The notes beneath the pieces were generated by a model. It saw nothing but the letters and a program-made list of their open reading frames with translations, did no database searches and was not told where the DNA came from. Shown here in pieces: positions 35,270-47,718 of a stretch of DNA of 64,000 nt. How positions within the stretch are numbered: position 1 is the stretch's first letter; every line of letters begins with the position of its first letter. Made by a program: the position numbers and the translations under genes. Origin of the DNA: Omphiscola glabra (taxonomy: Eukaryota; Mollusca; Gastropoda; Lymnaeidae); contig OZ024801.1 of the NCBI GenBank assembly GCA_964017045.1, positions 28,368,049 through 28,432,048 of the forward strand. The letters are read 5' to 3'.

Positions 35270-35640
35270 TAGTCTTTCTTATCTTTAAACCTTTTTACCC
35301 CGTTTGGGGCATAGGCCGTCCACAAGAATTTCCCACTCATCACGGTCCTTTGCGTTCCAGTCCAATTGTTTCCAGGTGTATCCCATATTTTGCGTGTCTG
35401 CCTCTAGCTCGCGTCTCCATGTATTCTTAGGTCTTCCTCTCTTTCTTTTTCCCTGCGGAATCCATGTTAGGGATTGTCTGGTGGTGCTATCTGGGGGGTT
35501 TTCGGAGAGTTTGCCCTATCCATCTTCATCTTTTCTTTATGATGTCTTCATCAAATGGCACCTGGTGTGTCCTTTCTAGTAGATCTTTTTTGGTGATGGT
35601 ATTTGGCCATTTGATGTTCAGGATCTTTCTTAGTGACTAG
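35270..35640 (-). mobile_element. LINE 3' end fragment (C-terminal 'GKRKRGRP' type)
   Basis: The minus strand encodes LRKILNIKWPNTITKKDLLE, then RWIGQTLRKPP, and after a one-base frameshift GKRKRGRPKNTWRRELEAD, TWKQLDWNAKDRDEWEILVD and GLCPKRG. This is a familiar C-terminus of non-LTR retrotransposon polymerases. A stop before RWIG and the frameshift make it a relic. A related piece is at 39800-40010. Confidence 0.8.
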
Positions 35641-35852
35641 GGCGAAAGTTCCGATTCAAAAATTTATTAACCTTAGATGTATTATTCCATATTTGGTCCA
35701 ACAACAAATTTATTGGTCTGGCATTCCGTCCAGTCACATTAACCTGCATTGCAAGCCTAAAACAGGCTCCAATCCCACTTTCCACCCTTCCCCGGTCTCA
35801 AATGAAGACCACTTTAGCCGGCGATGGGTTGACTGTGTTTAGGACGACCTCG

Positions 35853-36010
35853 AAGTCCACAACATGAATCTTCAGCAGGCATCCCCGCCTTGATGGCGAC
35901 CACCTGAAAGTCCACAACATGAATCTTCAGCAGGCATCCCGCCTTGATGGCGACCGCCTGAAAGTCCACAACATGAATCTTCAGCAGTACCTCCCAGCGA
36001 CGCCTCCTCC
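35853..36010. repeat. Tandem repeat, three copies of about 55 bp
   Basis: Repeats of AGTCCACAACATGAATCTTC plus AGCAGGCATCCC. Copy B has a single related unit near 50825, so amplification was local to copy A. Confidence 0.8.
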
Positions 36011-37228
36011 GTAGCAAAGAAACAGAAAAATAATAACTCGCATAATGGTAGCGAAACAATATTTACTCTTGCATATCTATCCATTCTCCTGGCAATTAAT
36101 CACTATAGACGCACACAGAAATTATTATTGTTTGTTGCTGTTTTTCCTCTATAACGATTTCGTATGTCATAGAGATCTGATATATGACACACAGATTAAT
36201 TTCATGATATATTTTAGTCTTTTTTAAAAGTTCGTTTTGTAGTAGATTAACTTAGGTTTAAATATATGAAGTTCAATGTTGGTAATAAAAATCCCCCCCT
36301 CCCCCCCATTCATTGACCATAGCGGGAATGTAACAAAAATTCATTTTTGTTCCGTTTCCACAAAGCCTGCCGGAACCGATTTGATGATCTTAAAAACTAG
36401 AAAACTCTAATCTGTTTTTAGAGTTAGCAAAAAATATTTCTGATTAAATAACACTCAGCCAACAGTGAGGAAACTTGAGCAGCACAAACTGACGTATGTT
36501 AGAAATTAACAAAACAGAAATTTTAAGAATTTAAATTTTTATTGTAATTTTTTTAAAACACATAAAATAAACACATACAATAAACACATAACACAAATTA
36601 ATAATTAAACACATTTCTTAGCAGAGCAGAATAATTAAGGTTTCTTCAAATGTTTTTTTTAATTTAGAGGGAGATTTTTTTTAGGGGGGGGGGGGGCTAT
36701 GGCGGGGGCGCTTTTGGACTACGTCCTACTTAAATAATAAAATATAGATCTTATGTTACAGACACACCATCTTTTGCAAGATGCTCTATCATTTAGATTG
36801 AAAAGATGTTGCTTTTTAAAAACAAATATTTTTTGGAATGATTAAAAAAATCTGTACACATAGAAAAAACAACCTAAACTAATGTACACAACACCGAGAA
36901 TACACAACATCGAGCGTACACGACATATTTAATATAGAACTAGTACATTTCAATTAATCTATAATTTACATAAGTGGGAGGTGGGATGGTGGCGACAGTT
37001 TTGTGTTCAGGGCATATGGAAAGTAATTCTTTGGCGTGCCGCGTGATGATTTTCTTGGACACCAGATTTCTAGACGAAAAAAAAAGTTCGAACATAAAGT
37101 ATTACATTAATTTTTACGTTTTTGTGATTATTATGATTACAGTTTGACAATTATTTTACAATGCAGTTTTCAATCTTCATAGTCTGTTACCGATACTCCT
37201 TCAGAATGGTATAATTTAGGAGAGCATT

Positions 37229-37320
37229 GATCAAGATTCCGGAATATTTTGCGGGTCGCATTTAACGTTTAAGAGGGCCGCATGTGGCACGCAGGCCGTA
37301 GGCTGCCCGCGCTTGTTATG
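37229..37320. mobile_element. Possible hAT-like MITE end
   Basis: Contains GGGCCGCATGTGGCACGCAG and GGCTGCCCGCGCTTG, like the termini at 7641. No paired end or target duplication found. Confidence 0.4.
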
Positions 37321-37366
37321 AAATAAAGTATTTTCTATAGGTGACACATCTCTATGCAAGGAAAAA

Positions 37367-37369
<3 letters not shown>

Positions 37370-37399
<30 letters not shown>
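37370..37399. repeat. (TA)n microsatellite
   Basis: Uninterrupted run of TA. Confidence 0.9.
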
Positions 37400-37402
<3 letters not shown>

Positions 37403-37693
37403 GTATACAAAATTAATGTGATAGATTATTACTGGTACACAGGATGTTGCACCTTGTGTATAGGTTACTCAGATCTATGCAAGATTAGTAACTAATATTT
37501 ATAGATACTATGCATAGAAATGTTTGGTGATAGATTATTACTGGCACACAGGACATTGTATATCTTGTAGTAAAAACAATAGTCATCTCATCGACGCGAT
37601 TTTAAAAAAAAAACTGATATGTTTTAGATGTTTTTTGCGAAATGTGTAGCGAGCTTTTTTTTTTACTTCTTCTATATTTCGACGGCCCACGAT

Positions 37694-38105
37694 CAGTGGC
37701 GTAGCGAGCTTAACTAGTGCCCGGGGCACAATACCTTTTTAGCGCCCCCCAATACCTTTTTAGCGCCCCCAATACCTTTTTAGCGTCCCTCAATACCTTT
37801 TTAGCGCCCCCCAATACCTTTTTAGCGCCCCCAATACCTTTTTAGCGTCCCCCAATACCTTTTTAGCGCCCCCCAATACCTTTTTAGCGCCCCCCAATAC
37901 CTTTTTAGCGCCCCCCAATACCTTTTTAGCGCCCCCCAATACCTTTTTAGCGCCCCAATACCTTTTTAGCGCCCCCAATACCTTTTTAGCGCCCCCCCCT
38001 ATTCGAAAACCATACAATATTATCGTAAAATATACCATTTGGCGCCTCTTTGTGAGTAGCGCCCGGGGCATGATGCCCCCCTTGCGCCCCCTCACTACGC
38101 CACTG
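37694..38105. mobile_element. hAT-like MITE carrying an internal minisatellite
   Basis: Starts CAGTGGCGTAGCGAGC and ends CTCACTACGCCACTG, and is bounded by identical octamers CCCACGAT (37686-37693 and 38106-38113). Between the ends, at about 37731-37998, lie around 14 copies of an 18-20 bp unit AATACCTTTTTAGCGCCCCC with varying C runs. Flanking body sequences around GCCCGGGGCA occur on both sides of the array in inverted orientation. Absent from the matching part of copy B. Confidence 0.9.
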
Positions 38106-38113
38106 CCCACGAT

Positions 38114-39799
38114 CAACGTAATGATCCTTTCCATCTCACTTTCATAACTTTTCTTACATATAGATTGTTTATTTTTTAAAAAAACTTGTACAAACTATTG
38201 TAGTGTACATCTCTTTGTTCACTGAATACTCTGGGCGTATCGAACTGAAGCCATACGTTGTTTTCGATGCGTACTTCAGATGTTCTACATGTCAAGAAGC
38301 GTGTGATTGCCACGCCTCACGTCCGTCTCCTCCCCCCTCTGGCTCCACCCACTCCCACAGTCTCATCGTACCATCAAGAAATTGTTCAATCATGTTGTCT
38401 AATATGTTTCTTTGTAATTGAAATATGTCATCGTGAAGTGACGGCATTTATAATCCCCTCCATTGTTCCTTTCGTGTATCTCTCCGATTTTTTTTGGGGG
38501 GGGGGGGGGCAGGGAGACGGTGACTAAGCTGTCCATAGGATAAAAATGTTTATAGCAACAAACAAACAAAAAACTAAACTTTTTTATTTTATATTTAAAA
38601 AAGTATTAAATGGGACCTTTCACTCATTAATATCAGTATAATAAACAAAATACCAAACTTATTTAAAATAATTTTTAAAACATTTATAGGTTAGGAACAA
38701 ATAGGAAGGTGAATAAGAAGCCTTTTCAAAAATAATCTGCCTTTTTTTCCAAATAATGCACCATATTTTTTCATAAATATATTAATTTTTTTTTTACGAA
38801 ATGAGTAAAACATACTGAAATATTTTTAATTTGACAATTACAAAATATCAAGGGATTTACGAAAACATAAAAAATAGAATCAAAGGGTTTTACAAAAGTT
38901 TATACATTTCATTCATTTATAATTTATCCGAAAAAATATATAAGAATTTGCAATCTACTAAATTGTAAGGCATTTATTACTCATTTAACTTCATTCAATT
39001 AACCCATAGTTTAATAAATTTTTTAATCCTTTTGTAAATTAAATGTCTTTTGTCTGCTTATGAGAATTATGCCATTCATAGACAATGAATAATACTTTTT
39101 TTTTTAAATAACAGTTGTAAACAGCTATGAGTGAGTCATCTATAAAGCATTCATACTAAACAGTATTTGTTCAATTTTTTTTATCTTGTAGAACTTGGAA
39201 ATATTTAAATTACTTTTTTTAAAAATGGAAACAGCTGATAATAAATTGAATTTTTCATTTAGCACAAAGAGTGTAATGATGCAAGCAATGCTTCGGTGCA
39301 TTGATTTTATTTTAAATTCATTTGCAAGAAGTAGTTTAAGCAAATGAGTAACTTAAGAAACTATGAAACAAAATTACAAATAATTGTATTAATAATTTTA
39401 AAAACTATTTGTATAAATACGACGAGGACCAAGGACGCCGAAGTTTTCACTATAATCTCTTCTGTTGATCTCCTATTACGTGTAGAATAAGATGCAAAAC
39501 TAAAATCAGGTATGTGTAAAAATGGATTCCTCCGTTTTGAATTTATCAAAATAATTATTATTTAGTTAATTATTTATTTATTTTTTTTTTTGGGGGGGAG
39601 GGGGGGGGGGTTTACTTTTGAGTCAAAAAGTAAAATTATAAATATTTAGATACAAGATATTTTTTCAATTATCAAATAACTGATTCACTTAATTTTTTTT
39701 AAAATTATTAATTTGTGCATCACAATTTTTTATCACTTGGCTAATTACGTTTTTTAAAAAGAAATACAAGAATATATGATCCGGAATTCTTCTTTCTTC
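38114..39799. other. AT-rich spacer in copy A
   Basis: Very AT-rich with G runs near 38498 and 39591. The part at 38200-38410 is matched at 56195-56390. No gene recognised. Confidence 0.4.
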
Positions 39800-40010
39800 T
39801 TCTTTTCCTTTTTACCCCGTCTCGGGCATAGGCCGTCCACAAGAATTTTCTACTCATCACAAACTTGTGCTTTCCTTTCCAGTTGCTCCCAGGTGTATCT
39901 TATACTTTGCGTGTCTGCCTCTTGCTCGCGTCTCCATGTATTCTTTGGCCTTCTTCTCTTTCTTTTTCCCCGTGGATTCCGTGTTAGGGATTATCTAATG
40001 ATACTATCAC
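39800..40010 (-). mobile_element. Second LINE 3' end fragment of the 35270 type
   Basis: The plus strand carries ATAGGCCGTCCACAAGAATT, TTGCGTGTCTGCCTC and CTCGCGTCTCCATGTATTCT, all matched at 35305-35430. It is shorter and more decayed than that copy. Confidence 0.75.
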
Positions 40011-41486
40011 TCTACTACCCGGTATTACCGGGATAATAATAGAAGGCATATTGCGCTACTTTCCACCAGCTCTACTGAAGTCTCTAAAAGTCAAATTTTA
40101 CTAATGTAGCCGAAATAAGTTTTGATGTACCGTGACCTACAAACTGCTCAAATTTCGATACACTTGAAGTCTCTTTTTAAGAATGAGTAAATTAGACCTT
40201 CGTTACTCTTAAAGAAGAATCTATAAATAGATATTTACGTTTCTAACATCATTGGGTTTTTGAGAAATTTTTCTTCCACATAAAACTGAACAGCGTCACC
40301 ATTTTTCGCGCCCATAAAGTACAAAGAAAATAGTTATTACAAAACAAAATTTTGCCAATCGTGTCCTTAACTTAAAAGAAAGTTTACCGTTTCAAATATA
40401 TGTAGCAATAACTGACTAGAGAATATTGGTGTCGTCATTAAAACATTTCCTTATCCCTTGAATCACTTCTGAACAACATGCTCTAAACATAATTTAAAAC
40501 AGAATTCTTATATTTAAAGCCGCACCACTTACCAAATGTTCTAAAAGTCTTGTGTTTTAAGATCTAGTCTCAGGTTTATAATAATTTCCCATACCCCAAA
40601 ACTGCATTTTGTTAAAAATGCCCCCCCCCCCTTTCTCAAAAAAAAAAAAATTAAAAAAAATAAATAAAAATTAAATAAATAAAAAATAAATAAATAATGT
40701 CTTATATTAAATGAAAATTGTGAAAACCCATTCTTTGTTCATGTCCCGGAATTTTGCTTTCGGGGGGAAAAAAACAGAATGTATCTATTTTTCAAGACTA
40801 AATTTTCCCTACTGTAAAACGATTGTGTTTTTTTAAATATTGTCATCCACATCAAAATGACCCACACTCTCGGTTTTTAACCTTTTAAAATATGCATCTT
40901 AACGAAATTTGTATATTTTCTTAAATGAAATTTATTATTAAAGTCATAAATATCCTTATCCTCTATCTTTCACTGGATATTTCGAAGAGTGGACAAATTA
41001 AGATGTCCTTAGTTTCATTTAAAATCTTATCAACTTTTTTCGCCTTTACCAATTCACTGAGTTTTGGAGGAATGGATAAAAATGTATGTAAAATGTTTCC
41101 ATAATGTGTCAACGCCGTGTACTACAATTTTCCGACATTACTGTCACAGGTATTAATTTATTTTGAAATAAAACCTAAAACCTCATTTTACGTATGTTAC
41201 ATTATGGGATCTAAATACACCATTGTTTACATTAAAAAATAATTACGTGTGAAGTAGCTAGTCAAAACATGCATTCAAGTAATGCACTATACATGATTTC
41301 CAGTTAATCTACCAACTCTTTCCGCCACCGCCCCTGAACTATTTTAATATTACAATGTCCAACCCCACAGTTAAGCCTCAGATTTATTACTCAAACTATC
41401 TCCGTAAAAACAAATGAAAATGTTACGAATCAAACAAAGTTGTGTCTTTTTTTTTTGGACTCTAATACAGCAAAATTGTCGGGAAT
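40011..41486. other. Spacer 3' of receptor 4
   Basis: AT-rich, with a C run near 40621. No gene or repeat recognised. Confidence 0.4.
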
Positions 41487-41492
41487 TTTATT
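41487..41492 (-). promoter_or_regulatory. Candidate poly(A) signal of receptor 4
   Basis: AATAAA on the receptor strand about 86 bases past the stop. A hexamer in the same sequence context (TAATTTTATTT on plus) is present for receptor 6 at 58098. Confidence 0.55.
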
Positions 41493-41577
41493 TGACGTCA
41501 TTATCGCCATCTGGTGGCGACAGTGATGGTGTTACATAGAGACTTGTGTATTTCGATGTCTCTATAATAACTAATAC

Positions 41578-42789
41578 TTAATTAAATTTAAGCAGGCAAA
41601 TACAGACTGCAAGTTGTAAGCAGCCGCACCCACAAGTGGCCGTCAACGTCTTCCGGAACCGTGTGTTAAACTTCAAGTAGACAAGCACGTTGCAAGAGAT
41701 GTGTAGAGCTTCGAAAAGCAATCTGTAGGAATTGGACAGCATGTAGGTATTCCGAAAACGACCATAAAGGCTGTAGTCTGGAGCACACACAATGACGTAG
41801 TAGTTTAGCAGCTTTAACGTGTTGAATGAAACAAACAGGATGGACACAATCGTAGTTGACCTTACGGCCTGCAACTCTTTTCTGGACGTTAAGTTATTTT
41901 GGCGAGGAATTCGCGCAATGTCTTGACGACCAAGTGTATTCATCTCGCCAACTTGATTCTCCGTGATGGACCAATGACTAGCCGTTCCTACCTTAGAGCT
42001 CAATTTGTATTTTTTAGAACTGTTGTCACTGGCTTTAGCTTCGTCACTTTTAAGATAAGTAGTTGGTGGTTGCATGTTGGAACTCGTTGATGAATTCCTG
42101 AACTTTGATGATGCTCGTAAAGCGGAGGCTAAAACAATCAAGCAGAAAATGACAGTGAATTGACATATGTTGGTAAATGTTAAAGACATGAGCGCTATTA
42201 CGGGAAAAATCTGTTGTCTGATTTCAGCTGTCCATAATACAAGTATAGTTCTATTGGTGTCCGGTAATATAGTTTCCTGCAGACCTTGTGTTGTTAAGAT
42301 TGGCAAATGCATAGAAAAGATCGTAACTGATATGCCAGCTAAGATAACCGCAGTTCTGGGCGCAGTAAACGTGTTTTTGAAGCGAAAAGGTAGCGCAACA
42401 CACCAGCATTTTTGGACTGCGATAAAAGTCGTGATCCCTTGAGAAATGTCGTAAAAAGCGCCGTAGTAAAAAGATACCAGAAACGCAAGACTTCTTCCTC
42501 TGATGTGCCACAGTTCTTGAAAAGAATCAGTTAACGCATAAGGCACATTATCCATTATCAGCATCAACACACAGGTTAAGTCTGTACACGAGAGCACGAA
42601 GAAACAGACGTTGATACAGTCTTTCAGTCCAATTTTCACATAGACGAAGATGTTGATCACATTGGCGACCAAACCGAGCAGATATAACGGTGGCTTGATG
42701 ATCAACTCGATGACGAAGTCGTTACGGGAACGCATTTCCGCTGAGGTAAAGTCACCAAGAGTTATCGCTGCAAAATCCGTGGTGTTCAT
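41578..42789 (-). CDS. Receptor 4: chemosensory-type seven-TM GPCR
   Basis: Single-exon receptor of 403 residues. TM1 about 31-52 (GLVANVINIFVYVKIGLKD), TM2 60-82, ECL1 QELWHIRG, TM3 103-129 with QKC at 126-128, TM4 146-166, ECL2 sequon NRT at 179, TM5 196-223, third loop of about 85 residues, TM6 with FNTLKLLNYY (no proline), TM7 with NVLVY at 367-371, and a tail with CGCGCLQLAVCIC that could be palmitoylated. It is the copy-A partner of receptor 6: TM3, loop 2 and the tail are almost identical, whereas the N-terminus, the loop and TM2 outer part (residues 80-105) and TM7 outer part differ most. That pattern would fit change at the ligand side, but no rate test was possible. The start gives MNTTD, as in the other members. 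Confidence 0.93.
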   Translation of the reverse strand: MNTTDFAAITLGDFTSAEMRSRNDFVIELIIKPPLYLLGLVANVINIFVYVKIGLKDCINVCFFVLSCTDLTCVLMLIMDNVPYALTDSFQELWHIRGRSLAFLVSFYYGAFYDISQGITTFIAVQKCWCVALPFRFKNTFTAPRTAVILAGISVTIFSMHLPILTTQGLQETILPDTNRTILVLWTAEIRQQIFPVIALMSLTFTNICQFTVIFCLIVLASALRASSKFRNSSTSSNMQPPTTYLKSDEAKASDNSSKKYKLSSKVGTASHWSITENQVGEMNTLGRQDIARIPRQNNLTSRKELQAVRSTTIVSILFVSFNTLKLLNYYVIVCAPDYSLYGRFRNTYMLSNSYRLLFEALHISCNVLVYLKFNTRFRKTLTATCGCGCLQLAVCICLLKFN

Positions 42790-44447
42790 TGTTCAGTAAA
42801 ATTGTCTTCTTTTTTCGAAGGCTTCAAAAATTCAATTTTTGTCTACAGTGCGCAAAGAAATGAGTTTTCTCAGAACTTCAGATCATTGTTAAAGAAAACT
42901 GAAACAGATTTTTTGTTTTTCTTTAGTTGTGAAATTAAAATTTTAGACAAATAATGGCGCAATCAAAGTGGTCAAATCTTTTAAAAGTTTATTTTCAAAA
43001 TTAAAAAAAAATAATAACTTTGCCAAATAAAACTTCGACTTTTGTTCATTTGCTCAATAAGTTTAATACGTGTTCCTAAAGTTTAATTTGTGTTCCTAAA
43101 GTTTAATATGTGTTCCTAAAGTCATTTTTGTCGCTGAGTCCAAGAAAATAGCATGAAACTTTCCTTAATGATTCTTTTTTTTTTTTTAAAGATATGGCTG
43201 AATTTAAAAGTTTCTCTTATCTCCTTATAAATATGTAATACACCGGTGTAACGCTTGACAATCCTTTCTTATTTAATTAGGAAATGCACGTATTTAAATA
43301 ACTCAACTGTATTTCTTTGTGTGTGCATATTTAGATCTTTCACACTTTAATTTTTAGAATCTTGCATAAAGTAAACATCTTTTGTATTCTTTTATCGGCT
43401 AAAATTATGTGCAAAATATTTAGATTAAAAATCCAGTTGTTGTTTTTTTGTGGAGAAAATTTTATCCAAAGCCTCTTATCATGATCTGTTAAAGAGTTTT
43501 GCACAAGGCGTTTGTCTGCAGGGAAAAAAAGTATATGCAAATTTGCAGGTCTTTTTTTTCACAAAATGCTATCTAGTTAAGCCACATCCTCATATTGATA
43601 TTGTAGGCAAAACTCGCATGAAGAATTGGCACTAGTGGACATATGAAAGAGTACCTACGTGACATTCAGGGTAACGGTTACATGAAGATGACCAATAGCC
43701 ATTTGGCTGGCTGTGGTTTTAGTGTTGTTAAGGTCATGGGACTCGAACGAACTGATTTGCAGGTGGTCAAGCCCTGATTATAAATTACACCACAACATTA
43801 CCTTTAGTATTGAATCTAGCATTACATTTAGTATTACGTATAGCGTTATTTTAGTATTACATTATTATCTGCCTATTTACCGTAAATTGAAGCAGCGGAG
43901 AGGAAATTGTTATCTGAACAGAAATATGTTATTTGGAGCAGGTCTGGAAAGATGAGGTGATTAAATTAAAAAAAAAAAAAAAGTTAAAGGACATGACGAC
44001 TCTAAAGAAAATAATCCAAATTTGTGTGCCCCAAAAAGTATTTCAGGACCCCAACAAACATACATTTTAAATATTATTTTTTTTTTAAAGTCTTAGAACA
44101 TTATTTTTGTCTAGGTCCAGTACATTCAGAGATGTTAAGCCCTGGATTAATATCAGTCCTAGGTTTGGACTATATTTTAATTTTCCTCTTTCTGTTAGGT
44201 GCAACTAACGGTCGCCGGCACTATGGAATTTGTGTGTGTGTGTGTGCAGAAATGAGACGCAGGGTGAGGTTAGGGTGATGTTATGGGAATGAGGATGGAG
44301 GTGAAAGGAAGTTTTTTTTTTTTCCAGCATCAGATTATTTTACTTCGACAAAATGATTCCACTGTTAGCTACGTCCTGTGTATTAAATACTTTTGCAAAG
44401 AGATCTAGGAAGATTGATCGTGATCTCTGGCAGAGTCTAATCGCAAC
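42790..44447. other. 5' flank of receptor 4 and spacer
   Basis: The 5' flank shares GTCTACAGTG with receptor 6 at 42841 and 59711 (ACTGTAGAC on the gene strand), a possible splice acceptor of a 5' exon. A 20-bp unit GTTCCTAAAGTTTAATATGT-like is repeated three times at 43065-43125. No other gene. Confidence 0.4.
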
Positions 44448-44785
44448 AGCAAATGTCCAAATGTCTAAATGTCCGAATGTCTAAATGTCCAAATATCCAA
44501 ATGTCTATTTGTCCAAATGTTCAAATGTCTAAATGTCCAAATGTCTAAATGTCTAAGTGTCCAATGTCTAAATGTCTAAATTCTAAATGTCCAAATGTCT
44601 AAATGTCCAAATGTCCAAAGGTCTAAATGTCCAAATGTCTAAATGTCCAAATGTCCAAAGGTCTAAATGTCCAAATGTCCAAATGTCTAAATGTCCAAAT
44701 GTCTAAATGTCCAAATGTCCAAAGGTCTAAATGTCCAAATGTCCAAATGTCCAAAGGTCTAAATGTCCAAATGTCTAAAGCTCAT
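44448..44785. repeat. 8-bp minisatellite, about 40 units
   Basis: Mixed AAATGTCC and AAATGTCT units, with AAAGGTCT variants at regular spacing in the right half, which shows higher-order units of 24-40 bp. Confidence 0.95.
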
Positions 44786-45931
44786 CACATTTACGATCAA
44801 AACGTGTAAGAGCAAAGTTATTTTGACTAATATAAAATGGATACAACGTTAAACATTCGTTTGCTAATGCATACGTCTCCAAGCGAGGATTATATTCCAA
44901 CTCTGTGTGAGATGTCTGTGCGTGGCTAACGTCTTATTCACACATCTTGGACACGCATAGATACGGATAACATATAGATATTATTGTCCCATTCGCTTGT
45001 GGCCAGAAACCACTCAATACTACTTCATGTAACACTTGATTTCTGTTGACTTTTTATTTGCCCAGCATTCCGCGTTAGAGAAAATGTGATGTCTTAATCT
45101 ATACCGCTTACGACGAGGAGGTCAACAAAAACGATGTAAGTTAACTTGAGAAACTCTTCGGGTGCTTTAAGTAAGAAATTTGGCTGCAGAAAAATGAGGT
45201 CATATAATGACCTCCACTGTGATGACGAAAATTTCACAGCTTATTCTTATTGTTACCGAAATTTCATTTTTTTAAAAAAATATTTGAAAACGCATAGAGA
45301 CTATCGCTGAAGTGACCACTTTTGTTGGAACGTACGGATGCACGTGACATAAGAGGATTTACATACATTGTCTTCAAGCCGCACATCCTATTAAGTTCTC
45401 AATAGATTTTAAAAAGAAAAAATAATGATGTCAAATAATGTAAAATAGTGCGTTGAAACTATGCTTGAAACGATTACCATATCCTTTGTAGTGTCATTGT
45501 CTTGACACTCGTCGTTTTGGGGAAGTGGGGGCGGGGGGGGGGGGGGGTGAGAGAGCTTTATTTCTTTTTTTTTTTGTTTTGTTTTGAAAAGTGTATCTGA
45601 TTTAGCGCTTTGCAATATATTTGTCACATTTCGATGGTAAAGTTCGAGCGAAGAAACAAAAACTCATCGAACGTTGTGTTTAGGTTTATATTCAATACAC
45701 AAAGTAGGTATGTATGGCTTCCCAAAAAAGGAAATGTACTTGGTAATCACGTGATAATAAAGGTGGAGAACTTGTCTGGCCGCTTGGGGGAAACATTATA
45801 ATGGCGTTCTTTGGGGAAATATGTGGGGATGAATGACCCATCAGGTAAAGGTTTGCTTAATTGTCTCAACAAAGCTTTTCCTTTTTGCCAACTCACATTC
45901 CTTTTATATTTTTGAGTCCGACTCTCTAGAA
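44786..45931. other. Right part of copy A, no gene seen
   Basis: Matches 62990-63800 over several stretches (GCTTACGACGAGGAGGTCAA with GCTTACGACAAGGCGGTCAA, and ATGTAAGTTAACTTGAGAA). A G run lies at 45530-45547. No gene recognised. Confidence 0.4.
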
Positions 45932-46016
45932 CAGCGGTTCTGAACCTGCGGGTCGCGACCCCTTTGGGGGTCCAACGACCCTTACACAGTGGTCGCCTAA
46001 GACCATCGGCAAACAC
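45932..46016. mobile_element. SPIN-like hAT element, left end only
   Basis: Opens CAGCGGTTCTGAACCTGCGG then GTCGCGACCCCTTTGGGGGT, CCTTACACAG and GTCGCCTAAGACCATCGGC, close to the SPIN left end and closer to it than the copy at 23261. The right half is missing; a 24-bp array starts about 100 bases on. Confidence 0.75.
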
Positions 46017-46111
46017 CCATAAGATTCTTCGTTGGTGCAAATAAACGGATTTATTTTTGGATTACATTCTAGATATTCATGTGCGAACATAAATAAATAC
46101 ATATCTATACA

Positions 46112-46548
46112 AATTATTTCCACAAACATATCTCAATTATTTCCACAAAACATATCTCAATTATTTCCACATCACATATCTCAATTATTTCCGCAAAAAA
46201 TATCTCAATTATTTCCACAAAACATATCTCAATTATTTCCACAAAACATATCTCAATTTTTTCCACAAAACATATCTCAATTATTTCCACAAAACATATC
46301 TCAATTTTTTCCACAAAACATATCTCAATTATTTCGAAAAAACATATCTCCATTATTTCCACAAAACATATCTCAATTATTTCCACAAAACATATCCCAA
46401 TTATTTCCACAAAACATATCCCAATTATTTCCACAAAACATATCCCAATTATTTCCACAAAACATATCTCAATTATTTCCACAAAACATATCTCAATTAT
46501 TTCCACAAAACATATCTCAATTATTTCCACAAAACATATCTCAATTAC
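46112..46548. repeat. 24-bp minisatellite, about 18 units
   Basis: Units of AATTATTTCCACAAAACATA followed by TCTC or TCCC. The period keeps both strands open (NISQLFPQ on plus, EIIEICFV on minus). Variants TTTTTTCC and GCAAAAAA mark subsets of units. Confidence 0.95.
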
Positions 46549-47194
46549 GTAGAAATCAGCCATTAATGAACTCATATTGTGACAATATCGACTCAGTTTG
46601 TTGTGAAAAGGAGAAAATACAATCAAACCTATCACAAGTCATTTCTTGCGATTCTTGTAAGTTGTTTTGTTTTCATGAGAGCGAGTGTAACCATTCTGAC
46701 ACTACCCCCCCCCCCCCCACACCAATTTCCTTTTTCTCAAATTGTACTTGAAATTATACACGTTGTTTGAGTTTGAGTTTTGGTGTTTGGACAAATTTTA
46801 CTATTCTTTGTTTCACCCTTCCATTCCATACCATGTTTAGTTTATTGTTCTACGTAAACAGTTTATGAAATACGTTCTTTAAAAAAATAATAAAAAAATT
46901 CTTGCCTTTGTGTTTGATTGTATTTTATTCCCCCTGAGGTTTGTTCTGATTATATTTTTTTCCCGGAACTACACAAAATACATTTAAGCATGTCATATAA
47001 TTATATTGCTCTCGCCAGTATGCGCGTGATCTCCCCCTTTTCATTTGTGTTGTTACTTTTGTAAAAAAAAAAAAATTATTATTGCTTCAGTGTTATGGAA
47101 AGGAGACAGCCCTTTCCATTATTTCTTCAGTCCAATGTTGATTGGGTTGCGGTTATTCGCCCTTAGTTCACTCTTTCATAACCGATTTCATTCT
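46549..47194. other. Spacer, no gene seen
   Basis: AT-rich with a C run near 46706. Nothing recognised. Confidence 0.4.
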
Positions 47195-47368
47195 ATTGAT
47201 GATTAACCCTTGCAACACTACAGTTGATGATTAACCCTTGGAACACTACAGTTGATGATTAACCCTTGCAACACTACAGTTGATGATTAACCCTTGCAAC
47301 ACGACAGTTGATGATTAACCCTTGCAACACTACAGTTGATGAATAACCTTTGTAACACTACAGTTATT
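47195..47368. repeat. 28-bp minisatellite, 6 units
   Basis: Units GTTGATGATTAACCCTTGCA plus ACACTACA. Confidence 0.92.
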
Positions 47369-47718
47369 TAATTTCCCATATTTTTTTATTTTAATAACTC
47401 TGTTCGGGGGGTGCTAATGTCTTGAAAACGGATCAGGGGATGGGTGTAGCGAAAATTGGGATTCTTAAATGTGCGTTACTTGAGTTCAAGTTTTGTCAAG
47501 TAACTTGAACTGTCTAAAAATGAAATAAAGTTACAAATCAGCCCCCACCCCCCAGTTTATTTTAAATGCAGTAACATTATCAAAATTATGACGAAATAGT
47601 CGATGCGTGAGATTTTCATAATTAATAGTTGCTTGAACATATAAAAGACGTTATCATTTGGTAAAACACTGTGGAATTGATATAATACATTTCTCCCTTA
47701 TATTACCTTTTGCATTTC

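Larger units (their letters stand above)
33850..45910. repeat. Segmental duplication copy A
   Basis: Shares interrupted collinear similarity with copy B (49200-63930): 33850-34950 with 49200-50300, 35800-36290 with 50770-51030, 36300-37050 with both 50985-51857 and 54813-55698, 38200-38410 with 56195-56390, receptor 4 with receptor 5, 43400-43560 with 60215-60370, 44940-45250 with 63000-63280, and 45590-45800 with 63590-63800. Differences are mainly transposon and minisatellite insertions. Confidence 0.75.

Noticed and set aside
46032..46751. 239-residue plus-strand ORF with NISQLFPQ repeats
   Set aside because: Translation of the 24-bp array, beginning in a SPIN-like remnant.
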